Under the pieces are notes generated by a model that saw only the letters and a program-made list of their open reading frames with translations, was not told the DNA's origin and did not search any database. A program made the position numbers and the translations under genes. From JBBRVW01 sp963784645 (GTDB lineage: Bacteria > Actinomycetota > Actinomycetes > JACCUZ01), in assembly GCA_963784645.1 (NCBI GenBank), contig CAWARY010000019.1, forward strand, positions 26,933 to 90,932: a stretch of 64,000 nt of DNA, written 5' to 3'. Of the stretch, positions 7,294 to 16,236 are shown one piece after another (the stretch's first letter is position 1; each line of letters begins with the position of its first letter).

Positions 7294-9993
7294 TCACGCC
7301 GAGCCGGTCACCCGCTGGCCGACCGTGTGCTCGACCTGGCGCAGCGCCTCGTCGACCTTGGCCGGGTCGGAACCGCCGCCCTGGGCGACGTCGTCCTTGC
7401 CGCCGCCCCCGCCCCCGAGCACCTGCGCCGCGACCCGCACCAGGTCGCCGGCCTTGATGCCCCACTCGCGGCCCTTGTCGTTGACCGCCACGACGACGAC
7501 GGGGCGTCCGTTCGCGACCGACACCATCGCGACAGCGGCCGGCCGGTGGGCCGGCACCCGGCCGCGGACGTCGAGGACGAGGCGGCGCAGGTCGTCGGCC
7601 CCGGTGCCGTCCGGTGCCCGGTGGGTGACGACGCCGACCCCGAAGACGTCGACGGGTGCGGCGGCGAGCTCGCCCGCCACGGCCAGCACCTGGGAGGACC
7701 GCACCTTCTCGAGGTCCTTCTCGACCTCGCGGAGCCGGTGCGTCAGCGCCGCCACCCGGTCCGGCAGCTCCTCGGGGCGCACCTTGAGCGCCTCGGTGAG
7801 CTGGCTGACGAGGGCGTGCTCCCGGGCGAGGAAGCTGTACGCGTCGACCCCGACGAGAGCCTCGACCCGGCGGACGCCCGCGCCGATGGACGACTCGCCG
7901 AGGATGCTCACCAGGCCGAGCTGGCCGGAGCGCTGCGCGTGGGTGCCGCCGCAGAGCTCGCGGGCCCAGTCGCCGACCGAGACGACGCGGACCTCGTCGC
8001 CGTACTTCTCGCCGAACAGTGCCATCGCGCCGGACGCCACCGCCTGCTCCTGGGTCATCAGCTCGGCGCGGACGTCGAGGTCGGCCGCGAGGACCTCGTT
8101 GACCTCCTGCTCGACATCGCGCAGGACGCTGGGCGGGACGGGGCCGGCGGAGTTGAAGTCGAAGCGGAACCGACCCGGCGCGTTCTCGGAGCCGGCCTGG
8201 GTCGCGGTCTCCCCCAGCGCGTCGCGGAAGCCCTTGTGCACGAGGTGCGTCGCCGTGTGCGCCCGGCTGATGGCCCGGCGGCGGGCGATATCGACCTCCG
8301 CCACGACCGAGTCGCCGCGGGTGACCTCGCCGCTCACCACCCGGCCGCGGTGCACGATCAGCCCGGTCATCGGCGTCTGCACGTCGCTGACCTCGACCTC
8401 GGCGGCCGAACCGTGGCCGGTGAAGCGCAGGGTGCCGTGGTCGGCGAGCTGGCCGCCGCCCTCGGCGTAGAGCGGGGTGCGGTCGAGCACGATCTCGACC
8501 TCCTGCCCGGCGCTCGCCGCGGGCACCGTCGCGCCGTCGACGAGCAGGCCCACCACGGTCGCCTCGCTGACGACCTCGTCGTAGCCGGTGAACCGGCTGG
8601 GGCCGCCGGCGTCGAGCACCTCGCGGTAGGCCGAGACGTCGGCGTGCCCCTGGCGGCGCCCGTGGGCGTCGGCCTTGGCGCGGTCGCGCTGCTCGGCCAT
8701 CAGCCGCCGGAAGCCGTCGCGGTCGACCTCGAGCCCCTGCTCCTCGGCCATCTCGAGGGTGAGGTCGATCGGGAAGCCGAAGGTGTCGTGCAGCTGGAAG
8801 GCCCGCTCGCCGGACAGGGTGGTGCCACCGGCCGCCTTGGTCTCCCGGACGGCGGTGTCGAGGATCGTCGTTCCTGCGCGCAGCGTGCCCCGGAAGATCT
8901 CCTCCTCGGTCGTCGCGATCGTGGAGATCCGGGCGAAGTCGCGCGCCAGCTCGGGGTACGACGGCGCCATCGCGTCCTTGGAGACGGTGAGCAGCTCGGG
9001 CACGACCGGCTCGTCGACACCGAGCAGCCGCATCGAGCGGACGACGCGCCGGATCAGCCGCCGCAGGACGTAGCCGCGCGCCTCGTTGCCGGGAGTCACG
9101 CCGTCGCCGATGAGCATCAGGGCGCTGCGGACGTGGTCGGCGACGACGCGCAGCTTGACGTCGTCGCCGTCGTTCGCGTCACCGCTGGCGCCGTAGCGCT
9201 TGCCGGACATCTCGGCCGCGCGCTCGAGGACGGGGTAGACCTCGTCGATCTCGTAGAGGTTGTCGACGCCCTGCAGGAGGAACGCGACCCGCTCGAGGCC
9301 CATGCCGGTGTCGATGTTCTTCTTCGGCAGCGGGCCGGCGACGTCGAAGTCCTCCTTGCTGCGCACCGCGGAGAGCTCGTCCTGCATGAACACGAGGTTC
9401 CAGAACTCCATGTAGCGGTCGCCGGCGTCCCAGTCGCCGTCCTTGCCGAACTCCGGGCCGCGGTCGATGAGGATCTCGCTGGACGGGCCGCCCGGTCCGG
9501 GCACACCCATGGACCAGTAGTTGTCCTTGTTGCCGAGCCGGACGATGCGGTCGTCGGACAGGCCGGCGACCTGCTTCCACAGCGCCACGGCCTCGTCGTC
9601 GTCGGCCAGCACGCTGGCGTAGAGGACCGACTCGTCGAAGCCGTAGCCGCCGTCGCTCTGCGGCCGGGTCACCAGCTCCCAGGCGAGCTGGATGGCGCCT
9701 TCCTTGAAGTAGTCGCCGAAGGAGAAGTTGCCGTTCATCTGGAAGAACGTGCCGTGCCGGGCGGTCTTGCCGACCTCGTCGATGTCGAGGGTCCGCAGGC
9801 ACTTCTGCACGCTCGTCGCCCGCAGGTACGGCGGGGTCTGCTGGCCGAGCAGGTAGGGCTTGAACGGCACCATGCCGGCGTTGACGAACAGCAGGTTCGG
9901 GTCGTCGAGCAGCAGCGAGGCGCTGGGCACGACGGTGTGCCCGTGGCCCTCGAAGAACGCGAGCCACCGACGCTTGATCTCGGCGGTCTCCAT
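7294..9993 (-). CDS. alaS: Alanyl-tRNA synthetase
   Basis: Charges tRNA-Ala; 899 residues, a full-length class II enzyme. The N-terminal aminoacylation domain (VNAGMVPFKPYLLG, FQMNGNFSFGDYFKEGA) is followed by the tRNA-binding region, an editing domain with the HxxxH metal site (AHTATHLVH) and CxxxH-type ligands (LCGGTHAQRSG), and the C-terminal DHHA1/oligomerisation domain ending in a Gly-rich GGGGGGKDD. Its start codon shares one base with the stop of the next upstream gene (9993), so it is co-transcribed with the DUF948 and DUF6167 genes, an order common in actinobacteria. Confidence 0.97.
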   Translation of the reverse strand: METAEIKRRWLAFFEGHGHTVVPSASLLLDDPNLLFVNAGMVPFKPYLLGQQTPPYLRATSVQKCLRTLDIDEVGKTARHGTFFQMNGNFSFGDYFKEGAIQLAWELVTRPQSDGGYGFDESVLYASVLADDDEAVALWKQVAGLSDDRIVRLGNKDNYWSMGVPGPGGPSSEILIDRGPEFGKDGDWDAGDRYMEFWNLVFMQDELSAVRSKEDFDVAGPLPKKNIDTGMGLERVAFLLQGVDNLYEIDEVYPVLERAAEMSGKRYGASGDANDGDDVKLRVVADHVRSALMLIGDGVTPGNEARGYVLRRLIRRVVRSMRLLGVDEPVVPELLTVSKDAMAPSYPELARDFARISTIATTEEEIFRGTLRAGTTILDTAVRETKAAGGTTLSGERAFQLHDTFGFPIDLTLEMAEEQGLEVDRDGFRRLMAEQRDRAKADAHGRRQGHADVSAYREVLDAGGPSRFTGYDEVVSEATVVGLLVDGATVPAASAGQEVEIVLDRTPLYAEGGGQLADHGTLRFTGHGSAAEVEVSDVQTPMTGLIVHRGRVVSGEVTRGDSVVAEVDIARRRAISRAHTATHLVHKGFRDALGETATQAGSENAPGRFRFDFNSAGPVPPSVLRDVEQEVNEVLAADLDVRAELMTQEQAVASGAMALFGEKYGDEVRVVSVGDWARELCGGTHAQRSGQLGLVSILGESSIGAGVRRVEALVGVDAYSFLAREHALVSQLTEALKVRPEELPDRVAALTHRLREVEKDLEKVRSSQVLAVAGELAAAPVDVFGVGVVTHRAPDGTGADDLRRLVLDVRGRVPAHRPAAVAMVSVANGRPVVVVAVNDKGREWGIKAGDLVRVAAQVLGGGGGGKDDVAQGGGSDPAKVDEALRQVEHTVGQRVTGSA

Positions 9994-10331
9994 CAGGGGT
10001 CTCTCCTGGGCTTGGCGCTCGTCCTGGTGCGGGTCCGGTCACGTGGGCGACCGACCCGGCCGCCGGCGGGGTGGTCGACGAGGTCGGCGGCCTCGGCGGG
10101 GCTGAGGGGCCGGTCGTGCGCCGGCTCCATGCCGAGGGCCTCGCGCAGCTCGGCCTCGCGCTGGGCCATGCCCTCACGGACCTCGTCGGCGAAGGCCCGC
10201 AGGCCGGCCCCCGCACCGGTAGCGCGCTCGGCGAGGCCGCCCGGGCTGTAGGCGTGCAGGGTCTTCTGCACCTTGCGGACGGCATAGACCCCGGCGGCCG
10301 CCCCGACGGCGACCCAGAACAGCCGGCGCAT
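9993..10331 (-). CDS. Small membrane-anchored protein, DUF6167 type
   Basis: A 112-residue protein with a short N-terminal transmembrane segment (MRRLFWVAVGAAAGVYAVRK) followed by a charged soluble tail. It sits between a DUF948 gene and alaS, sharing one base with each (TGATG at both ends), the arrangement seen in many actinobacteria. No catalytic motif is present and no function is known to me. Confidence 0.85.
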   Translation of the reverse strand: MRRLFWVAVGAAAGVYAVRKVQKTLHAYSPGGLAERATGAGAGLRAFADEVREGMAQREAELREALGMEPAHDRPLSPAEAADLVDHPAGGRVGRPRDRTRTRTSAKPRRDP

Positions 10332-10765
10332 CAGCGGGCCTTGTCCCGACGGCTCGCGGCCCGGGCTGCGGCCTTCTCGGCGCGGGTCTGGTCGGCGACC
10401 CGGCGCCGGGTGCGCTGGCCGGGGCGGTCGGCGAGCGCCTGCCGCACGCCGTAGGAGAAGGCGGCGACACGGACGACCGGCCCCCCGACGGTGGCGGCCA
10501 TCAAGGCGGTGAGCGCGCTGACGTTGGTGGTGGCCGACTGCACGTTGGACGTGATCGCGTCGACCCGCACCAGCTGGGCGTTGGCGGTGGTGACGGTCGT
10601 GGTCACCTCGTTGAGCAGCGGGACCGTCTCGTCGGAGACGCCCTTGATCAGGTGGCGGGTCTCGTCGAGCACCCCGCCGAGCTTGATCAGCGGGATCGCG
10701 AGGACCCCGACCAGCAGCACGAACGCCACGGCCGCGATGAGCCCCGCGACGTCACCCACAGACAT
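10331..10765 (-). CDS. DUF948 domain membrane protein
   Basis: A 144-residue protein with one N-terminal transmembrane helix (DVAGLIAAVAFVLLVGVLAI), then a long amphipathic helix (about 28-90) that is characteristic of DUF948 and resembles a general stress or chemotaxis-like coiled region, and a basic C-terminus rich in Arg and Ala. I chose ATG 10765 because the family begins just before the membrane helix; upstream extension would run through the repeat at 10861-10929. It is the first gene of the alaS operon. Confidence 0.85.
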   Translation of the reverse strand: MSVGDVAGLIAAVAFVLLVGVLAIPLIKLGGVLDETRHLIKGVSDETVPLLNEVTTTVTTANAQLVRVDAITSNVQSATTNVSALTALMAATVGGPVVRVAAFSYGVRQALADRPGQRTRRRVADQTRAEKAAARAASRRDKAR

Positions 10766-10860
10766 GCGCCCGACCTTATCGCGCCGCCGGCCACACCCCC
10801 GACCCCCTTTCCCGCCCGCCCCGCCCGCCCCGCGCCCGCACCCCGGCCTCCCCGCCCCCG

Positions 10861-10929
10861 CAAGATCCTTTGCGCGGCGACACACCGGACCGGCGGCGAG
10901 TCTGTTGACAGCACGCACAAAGGATCTTG
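10861..10929. repeat. Palindromic intergenic repeat, copy A (two full ends)
   Basis: CAAGATCCTTT at 10861-10871 and its exact complement at 10919-10929 bound a 69-nt element. The first 28 bases match the 28-bp ends of copies at 12080-12107 (inverted) and 48837-48864 at 26 of 28 positions. It lies between the divergent DUF948 and DUF559-type genes. Confidence 0.8.
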
Positions 10930-11037
10930 TGCGAGCGGACGCGGCGACTCGTCCACCACCCGAGCCGCCGGCGTCGCCCATCCACAGCTCACCCCGGTCG
11001 CGACCATCCGCGGCCAGCGGTGCCGCACGGTCGAGCA

Positions 11038-11997
11038 ATGCCGGACTACCCCGACGACCTGGACCACCCGCTCACCCGTGGCGACGCCAGCCTGCTGGGC
11101 ATCGGCTGGCGCGAGCTGGCCGGGCCGCTCTGGCGCTCGCCCTACCGCGGCTCACACGTGTGGAGCGCGACCGACCCTCGGCTCCCGCTCCAGCGCGCAC
11201 TCGATGCAGCCTGCCTCCTACCAGAGGGCGGCGCGCTCGGTGGCTGGGCGGCAGCCAAGGTCGCCGGAGTAGACGAGCTCGACGGTGCCCCGACCGGCCG
11301 TCCGCTGCCGGTGCCCTTGTGCCTGCCGCCTCGGGTGACCCGACGACGCGGGCCGACCGTGGTCCCGTGGCGGTCTCCGCTCGAGGCCGCCGACGTCGTC
11401 GAGATCGGCGGGGTCCCGGTGACGCGGGCGGTGCGGACGGCGTTCGACCTCGCGCGGCACGGCGATCTCGAGGTCGCCGTCGCCTCTCTGGACGTGCTCG
11501 CGCGCGGCCGACCGGACTCCTGGCCCAGGTGGCTGCGTACGCAGACGCCCGGCCCGGCTGGGGCGGGGTTCCCAGTGCCCGCCGCGCCCTGGCGCTGGCC
11601 AGCCCGCGGGCGCGATCGATGCGGGAGACCTCGCTCCGGCTGTTCTGGCTGCTGGAGTGTCGAGCTGCCGGCGCCCGAGGTGAATGCCGCGGTGCTCGGG
11701 CACGGCGGCTGGCTGCTGGGCATGGGCGACCTGCTCGATGCCGAGTCCGGGCTGCTCGCCGAGTACGACGGCGCCGGCCACCGGGACGAGGTCCAGCACG
11801 CGCTGGACAACGCCCGCGAGGAGGGCTTCGAGGACACCGGACTCGTCGTCGTGCGGTTCGGCAACGTGGATCTCGTCCGGCACCGCACCCGTGCGAAGCA
11901 GCGCCTGCACGCCGGCTACGCACGAGCCCGGGCAGCACAGCAGCGGGACTGGCTGTGGCGTCCGGGGCCGCTCCCGCCGCCTGTGCCGGACTGGTGA
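11038..11997 (+). CDS. DUF559/Vsr-like protein with AbiEi-type N-terminus, apparently doubly frameshifted
   Basis: As read, 319 residues. The N-terminal part (LGIGWRELAGPLWRSPYRGS, then GGWAAAKVAGV and GVPVTRAVRTAFDLARHGDL) resembles the AbiEi antitoxin-like proteins that are abundant in Nocardioides and relatives. The C-terminal part (LLAEYDGAGHRD, REEGFEDTGLVVVRFG) is a DUF559/very-short-patch-repair-nuclease-like domain. Between about 11505 and 11657 this frame reads a Trp/Pro/Arg-rich nonsense stretch, while the adjacent frame reads the expected family sequence (GWGGVPSARRALALASPRAR, then LRLFWLLE). Two compensating shifts, or two sequence errors, are therefore likely. The function is unknown; it is bounded by inverted repeats and looks like an accessory gene. 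Confidence 0.6.
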   Translation: MPDYPDDLDHPLTRGDASLLGIGWRELAGPLWRSPYRGSHVWSATDPRLPLQRALDAACLLPEGGALGGWAAAKVAGVDELDGAPTGRPLPVPLCLPPRVTRRRGPTVVPWRSPLEAADVVEIGGVPVTRAVRTAFDLARHGDLEVAVASLDVLARGRPDSWPRWLRTQTPGPAGAGFPVPAAPWRWPARGRDRCGRPRSGCSGCWSVELPAPEVNAAVLGHGGWLLGMGDLLDAESGLLAEYDGAGHRDEVQHALDNAREEGFEDTGLVVVRFGNVDLVRHRTRAKQRLHAGYARARAAQQRDWLWRPGPLPPPVPDW

Positions 11998-12045
11998 GCC
12001 GGTCCCGGACAGGCAAGCCGCTCCCGCCCGCATCGCCGCCCCGCG

Positions 12046-12107
12046 GAATGTGCGCCCCAGCACCCGACACGCCGCGGGTCCGGTGTGTCGGCGCACAAAG
12101 GATCTTG
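12046..12107 (-). repeat. 62-nt intergenic repeat, copy B
   Basis: Read on the minus strand this 62-nt element matches 48837-48898 at 55 of 62 positions by eye: the first 28 bases and the last 10 are identical. It can fold through CCGACAC/GTGTCGG and GTGCGCC/GGCGCAC arms. It lies between the convergent DUF559-type gene and rarA and could serve as a terminator. Confidence 0.8.
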
Positions 12108-12114
12108 GGTGGGG

Positions 12115-13470
12115 TCAGGTGGGGCGGATGAGGGTGCGGAGCTTGTCCCAGAGGTCGGCGAGCCGCGACTCCGCGCCGTAGCGGGTGGGGCGGTAGTAGG
12201 TCCGCGCGAGGACGGCGTCCGGGGGGTACTGCTGCGCCGCGACCCCGCCGGGCTCGTCGTGCGGGTAGACGTAGCCCGAGCCGGAGCCGATCTTCTTCGC
12301 GCCGGCGTAGTGCGCGTCGCGCAGGTGCGCGGGCACCGTCCCGGCCAGCCCGGCGCGGACGTCGGCGATCGCGGCGTCGACGGCCAGCACCACGGCGTTG
12401 GACTTCGGTGCCAGCGACAGGTGGATGACCGCCTGGGCCAGGTTGATCCGCGCCTCGGGCATCCCGATCAGCTGGACGGCGTCGGCCGCGGCCACCGCCG
12501 CGAGCAGCGAGGTCGGGTCCGCGAGCCCGATGTCCTCGGAGGCGAGGATCACCAGGCGCCGGGCGATGAAGCGCGGGTCCTCCCCCGCCTCGACCATCCG
12601 GGCGAGGTAGTGCAGCGCGGCGTCGACGTCCGAGCCGCGCACCGACTTGATGAACCCCGAGATGACGTCGTAGTGCTGGTCGCCGTCACGGTCGTAGCGC
12701 AGGGCCGCCCGGTCGACCGCCGACTCCAGCGTCTCGACGTCGAGCACGGCCGGCCGGTCGGACGGCTCTCCGGTCGCCGCCTTCGCGAGGGCGGCGCCGG
12801 CACCGGCCTCGAGCGCGGTGAGGCCGCGTCGGGCGTCGCCACCGGCGACCCTGAGCAGGTGCGCCATCGCCTCGGGCGCTACCTCGACCGACCCGGCGAG
12901 GCCGCGCCCGTCGGAGATGGCGCGCTCCAGGACCGTGGCGATGCCGGCGTCGTCCAGCGACGCGAGCGTCAGCAGCAGCGACCTGGAGAGCAGCGGGGAG
13001 ACCACCGAGAAGTACGGGTTCTCCGTGGTGGCGGCGACCAGCGTCACCCAGCGGTTCTCCACCGCCGGGAGCAGTGCGTCCTGCTGCGTCTTGGAGAACC
13101 GGTGCACCTCGTCGATGAACAGCACCGTCTCGCGGCCGCTCATCGAGCTGGCCCGCTTCGCCGCGTCGACGACGGCACGCACCTCCTTGACACCGGCATT
13201 GACGGCCGAGAGCTCGGTGAAGGCCCGGCCGGTAGCCGTCGACACGAGGTAGGCGAGCGTCGTCTTCCCGGTGCCCGGCGGACCCCAGAGGATGAGCGAC
13301 GCGGGGCCGGCGACCCCGCCGTCACCCGAGACCAGGCGACGTAGCGGCGACCCCTCGACCAGCAGGTGGTCCTGCCCCACGACCTCGTCGAGGGTCTGCG
13401 GACGCATCCGGACGGCGAGCGGCGCGCCGGCGTTGCCGCGGTCCTCAGCGGCGGCCTCGAACAGGTCCAC
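12115..13470 (-). CDS. rarA: Replication-associated recombination protein A (RarA/MgsA, AAA+ ATPase)
   Basis: Clamp-loader-like AAA+ ATPase that acts at stalled replication forks, 451 residues. Visible motifs are RPQTLDEVVGQDHLL, Walker A WGPPGTGKTT, Walker B VLFIDEVHRFSKTQQDALLP, sensor 1 (VAATTENPYF) and the C-terminal MgsA tetramerisation domain with KSVRGSDVDAALHYLARM and GYVYPHDEPGG. The GTG at 13470 gives the usual MDDLF-like start (VDLFEAAAED); further upstream starts would enter the region shared with the divergent acetyltransferase. Confidence 0.94.
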   Translation of the reverse strand: MDLFEAAAEDRGNAGAPLAVRMRPQTLDEVVGQDHLLVEGSPLRRLVSGDGGVAGPASLILWGPPGTGKTTLAYLVSTATGRAFTELSAVNAGVKEVRAVVDAAKRASSMSGRETVLFIDEVHRFSKTQQDALLPAVENRWVTLVAATTENPYFSVVSPLLSRSLLLTLASLDDAGIATVLERAISDGRGLAGSVEVAPEAMAHLLRVAGGDARRGLTALEAGAGAALAKAATGEPSDRPAVLDVETLESAVDRAALRYDRDGDQHYDVISGFIKSVRGSDVDAALHYLARMVEAGEDPRFIARRLVILASEDIGLADPTSLLAAVAAADAVQLIGMPEARINLAQAVIHLSLAPKSNAVVLAVDAAIADVRAGLAGTVPAHLRDAHYAGAKKIGSGSGYVYPHDEPGGVAAQQYPPDAVLARTYYRPTRYGAESRLADLWDKLRTLIRPT

Positions 13471-13616
13471 GCCGACGACCGTAACCGGCCCCCCGACCGG
13501 CGCCGGGTGGCGGGCACCGACGGCGCCGGCTCTTGGCAGGATGGGCCGGTGCTCTCGTCGCCCGCCCGGTTCCGCGTCCGGCACCGCCGCGCCGTGCCCG
13601 TGCCCTCGGTCGACGC

Positions 13617-14369
13617 GTGACGGCGCCGGCCCTGCGCCGCCTGGCCGACGTCGACGAGCTGCTGGCGGTGCGTGACGACGACTTCGCCCGGGCCGAGGCC
13701 GACCCGCTGCGAGCGGGCTCGTTCTGGGCTCTTGACGGCGCGGTCGGCTGGGTCACGGCCTCCCGCCGGGTACCGGGTCGCGCCCACCTGGTCGCACTGG
13801 GCGACGCGCTCTCGGCGGCCGCGCTGCTCGATGCGCTGGTCGACGGCCACGGCATCGCCTCGACCACGCTGCCGCGGGACGCCGACCGGCACCTGCCGGC
13901 GTACCGGCTGGAGCCGCGCAACGACTGGGAGTGGTTCGTCACCCGCACCGCGCCCCCGCCGCAGGCCGGCGAGGATCTGGTCCGCTGGCTCGGTCCGAGC
14001 GACGGCGACGAGCTGCGCGACCTGCTGCGCACGTGGAGCCCCCGGCACGACGTCGACCCCGGCGACCCCGGCGTGCTCCGGTGGGCCGGCGTCCGCCACG
14101 CGGGCGGGTCGCTGGTCGCCGCCGCCGCGCACACCGAGCACCGGCCGGGCGTGCCGCACCTCGCCTCGGTCGTCACCCACGGCGAGCACCGCGGACGCGG
14201 CCTCGCGGCGGCGGTGTGCGGCTGGCTCACGCGAGCGCTGCTGGCCGAGGGCACCGGCTGGGTGACGCTCGGGATGTACAGCGACAACGACGTGGCCCGC
14301 CGCATGTACCAGCGGCTCGGCTACGTCAACGACCACCACTTCACGAGCGGTCGCCTGCTCCGGCGCTGA
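13617..14369 (+). CDS. GNAT-family N-acetyltransferase
   Basis: A 250-residue protein. The C-terminal half carries the GNAT acetyl-CoA fold: SVVTHGEHRGRGLAAAVCGW matches the Q/RxxGxG/A pyrophosphate loop, and LGMYSDNDVARRMYQRLGY is motif B. The N-terminal half is a diverged acetyltransferase-like or substrate domain. The substrate cannot be read from sequence. The GTG at 13617 is the most downstream start preceding the conserved LRRLADVDELL. It is transcribed divergently from rarA and convergently with aspS, only 6 bp apart. Confidence 0.8.
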   Translation: MTAPALRRLADVDELLAVRDDDFARAEADPLRAGSFWALDGAVGWVTASRRVPGRAHLVALGDALSAAALLDALVDGHGIASTTLPRDADRHLPAYRLEPRNDWEWFVTRTAPPPQAGEDLVRWLGPSDGDELRDLLRTWSPRHDVDPGDPGVLRWAGVRHAGGSLVAAAAHTEHRPGVPHLASVVTHGEHRGRGLAAAVCGWLTRALLAEGTGWVTLGMYSDNDVARRMYQRLGYVNDHHFTSGRLLRR

Positions 14370-14375
14370 GGGTCC

Positions 14376-16196
14376 TCAGCTGCGGGACGGGCTCGGCGGC
14401 TCACCCGGCCTGTCCCCCGGCGCGGCCGTGCCACCGGGGGCCGCCGGCACCGCGTCGACGCCGGCCTCCTTGCGCTGCTCCGGCGTGATCGGCGCCGGTG
14501 CCGCGGTCAGCGGGTCGTAGCCGCCACCGCTCTTGGGGAAGGCGATGACGTCCCGGATCGAGTCGCTGCGGGAGAGGAGGGCGCAGATCCGGTCCCAGCC
14601 GAGGGCGATGCCGCCGTGCGGCGGTGCACCGAACGCGAACGCATCGAGCAGGAAGCCGAACTTCTCCTGAGCCTGCTCCTCGGTGAGCCCCATCAGAGCG
14701 AAGACACGCTCCTGGACGTCGCGCCGGTGGATACGGATCGACCCACCGCCGATCTCGTTGCCGTTGCAGACGATGTCGTAGGCGTAGGCCAGGGCGTTGC
14801 CCGGGTCCTCCTCGAACCGGTCGACCCACTCCGGCTTCGGCGACGTGAACGCGTGGTGCACCGCGGTCCACGCACCGGCACCGACGGCGACGTCACCGGA
14901 CGCGCGCGCCTTCGACGACGGCTCGAACAGCGGCGCGTCGACGACCCACAGGAAGGACCACTCGTCCTCGTCGATCAGGCCGCAGCGCCGGCCGATCTCG
15001 AGCCGTGCGGCACCCAGCAGCGCCTGCGAGGCGGCCGTCTCGCCGGCGGCGAAGAAGACCGCGTCGCCCGACCGGGCGCCGACGTGGGCGGCCAGCCCGG
15101 AGCGCTCGTCGTCGGACAGGTTCTTGGCGGTCGGGCCGCCGAGCTCACCGTCCTCCGTCACCAGGACGTACGCCAGCCCGCGCGCACCGCGCGCCTTGGC
15201 CCAGTCCTGCCAGCCGTCGAGCTCCTTGCGCGACTGACCGGCCCCACCCGGCATGACGACCGCACCGACGTACGGCGCCTGGAACACGCGGAACGGTGTG
15301 CTCGCGAAGTAGTCGGTGCACTCGACCAGCTGCTGGCCGAAGCGGAGGTCCGGCTTGTCGCTGCCGTACTCGCGCATCGCGTCGGCGTAGGTCATGCGGG
15401 TGAGCGGCAGCGGCAGCTCGTGGCCGATCAGCCGCCACAGCGCCGCCACGACCTCTTCGGCCATCTCGATGACGTCGTCCTGGTCGACGAAGGACATCTC
15501 GACGTCCAGCTGGGTGAACTCCGGCTGCCGGTCGGCACGGAAGTCCTCGTCGCGGTAGCAGCGAGCGATCTGGAAGTACTTCTCCATCCCGGCGACCATG
15601 AGCAGCTGCTTGAACAGCTGCGGCGACTGCGGCAGGGCGTACCAGCTGCCGGGCGACAGTCGCGCCGGCACCAGGAAGTCGCGAGCGCCCTCGGGCGTCG
15701 ACCGGGTGAGCGTCGGCGTCTCGATCTCGACGAAGCCCCGGTTGTGCAGCACCTCGCGCGCGGCCCGGCTGACCTCGCTGCGCAGCCTCAGCGCGGCCGC
15801 CGGTGCGGTGCGCCGCAGGTCCAGGTAGCGGTACTTCAGCCGCACCTCCTCGCCGACCTCGACGTGGTCGTCGATCTGGAACGGCAGCGGGGCAGCCTCG
15901 TTGAGGACCTCGACCTCGGTGGCCACCACCTCGATCTCGCCGGTGGCCAGCTGCGGGTTGGCGTTGCCGGCTGGTCGCGCGGTGACCTCGCCGACGACGC
16001 GCAGGCAGAACTCGTTGCGCAGGCCGGCCGCGACCGCCTCGTCGCGGACCACGACCTGGACGTAGCCGGACGCGTCGCGCAGGTCGACGAACGCGACACC
16101 ACCGTGGTCGCGGCGGCGGGCGACCCAGCCGGTGAGGGTCACGGTCTGGCCGGCGTGCGCGGCGCGCAGCGCGCCGGCCTCGTGCGTGCGGATCAC
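14376..16196 (-). CDS. aspS: Aspartyl-tRNA synthetase (bacterial type)
   Basis: Class II synthetase of 606 residues, cytosolic. The N-terminal OB-fold anticodon domain (VTLTGWVARRRDHGGVAFVD) is followed by the catalytic core: ALPQSPQLFKQLLMVAGMEK, motif 2 YRDEDFRADRQPEFTQLD, the bacterial GAD insertion and motif 3 GIALGWDRICALL. Some bacterial AspRS enzymes also charge tRNA-Asn; this cannot be decided here. About 35 residues of Pro/Gly/Ala-rich tail follow the core. A 40-bp gap separates it from hisS, with which it is probably co-transcribed. Confidence 0.96.
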   Translation of the reverse strand: MIRTHEAGALRAAHAGQTVTLTGWVARRRDHGGVAFVDLRDASGYVQVVVRDEAVAAGLRNEFCLRVVGEVTARPAGNANPQLATGEIEVVATEVEVLNEAAPLPFQIDDHVEVGEEVRLKYRYLDLRRTAPAAALRLRSEVSRAAREVLHNRGFVEIETPTLTRSTPEGARDFLVPARLSPGSWYALPQSPQLFKQLLMVAGMEKYFQIARCYRDEDFRADRQPEFTQLDVEMSFVDQDDVIEMAEEVVAALWRLIGHELPLPLTRMTYADAMREYGSDKPDLRFGQQLVECTDYFASTPFRVFQAPYVGAVVMPGGAGQSRKELDGWQDWAKARGARGLAYVLVTEDGELGGPTAKNLSDDERSGLAAHVGARSGDAVFFAAGETAASQALLGAARLEIGRRCGLIDEDEWSFLWVVDAPLFEPSSKARASGDVAVGAGAWTAVHHAFTSPKPEWVDRFEEDPGNALAYAYDIVCNGNEIGGGSIRIHRRDVQERVFALMGLTEEQAQEKFGFLLDAFAFGAPPHGGIALGWDRICALLSRSDSIRDVIAFPKSGGGYDPLTAAPAPITPEQRKEAGVDAVPAAPGGTAAPGDRPGEPPSPSRS

Positions 16197-16236
16197 AAGT
16201 TGCTCCTCGGTACGTCGGACAGGGTGTCCGCGCGGA

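Noticed and set aside
5554..10251. An uninterrupted plus-strand reading frame of more than 1500 codons antisense to mltG, ruvX and alaS
   Set aside because: It is exactly antisense to well-identified enzymes and is rich in Arg, Gly, Val, Asp and Leu from complementary GC-rich codons. Such shadows are normal at this GC content.
10861..10929. CRISPR or attC site as explanation for the repeats
   Set aside because: Copies are single, widely spaced and palindromic with variable centres. There is no array, integrase or cas gene in the window.
13366..13620. Small plus-strand frame ahead of the acetyltransferase
   Set aside because: It lies opposite the 5' end of rarA, has no domain and ends within the acetyltransferase start.
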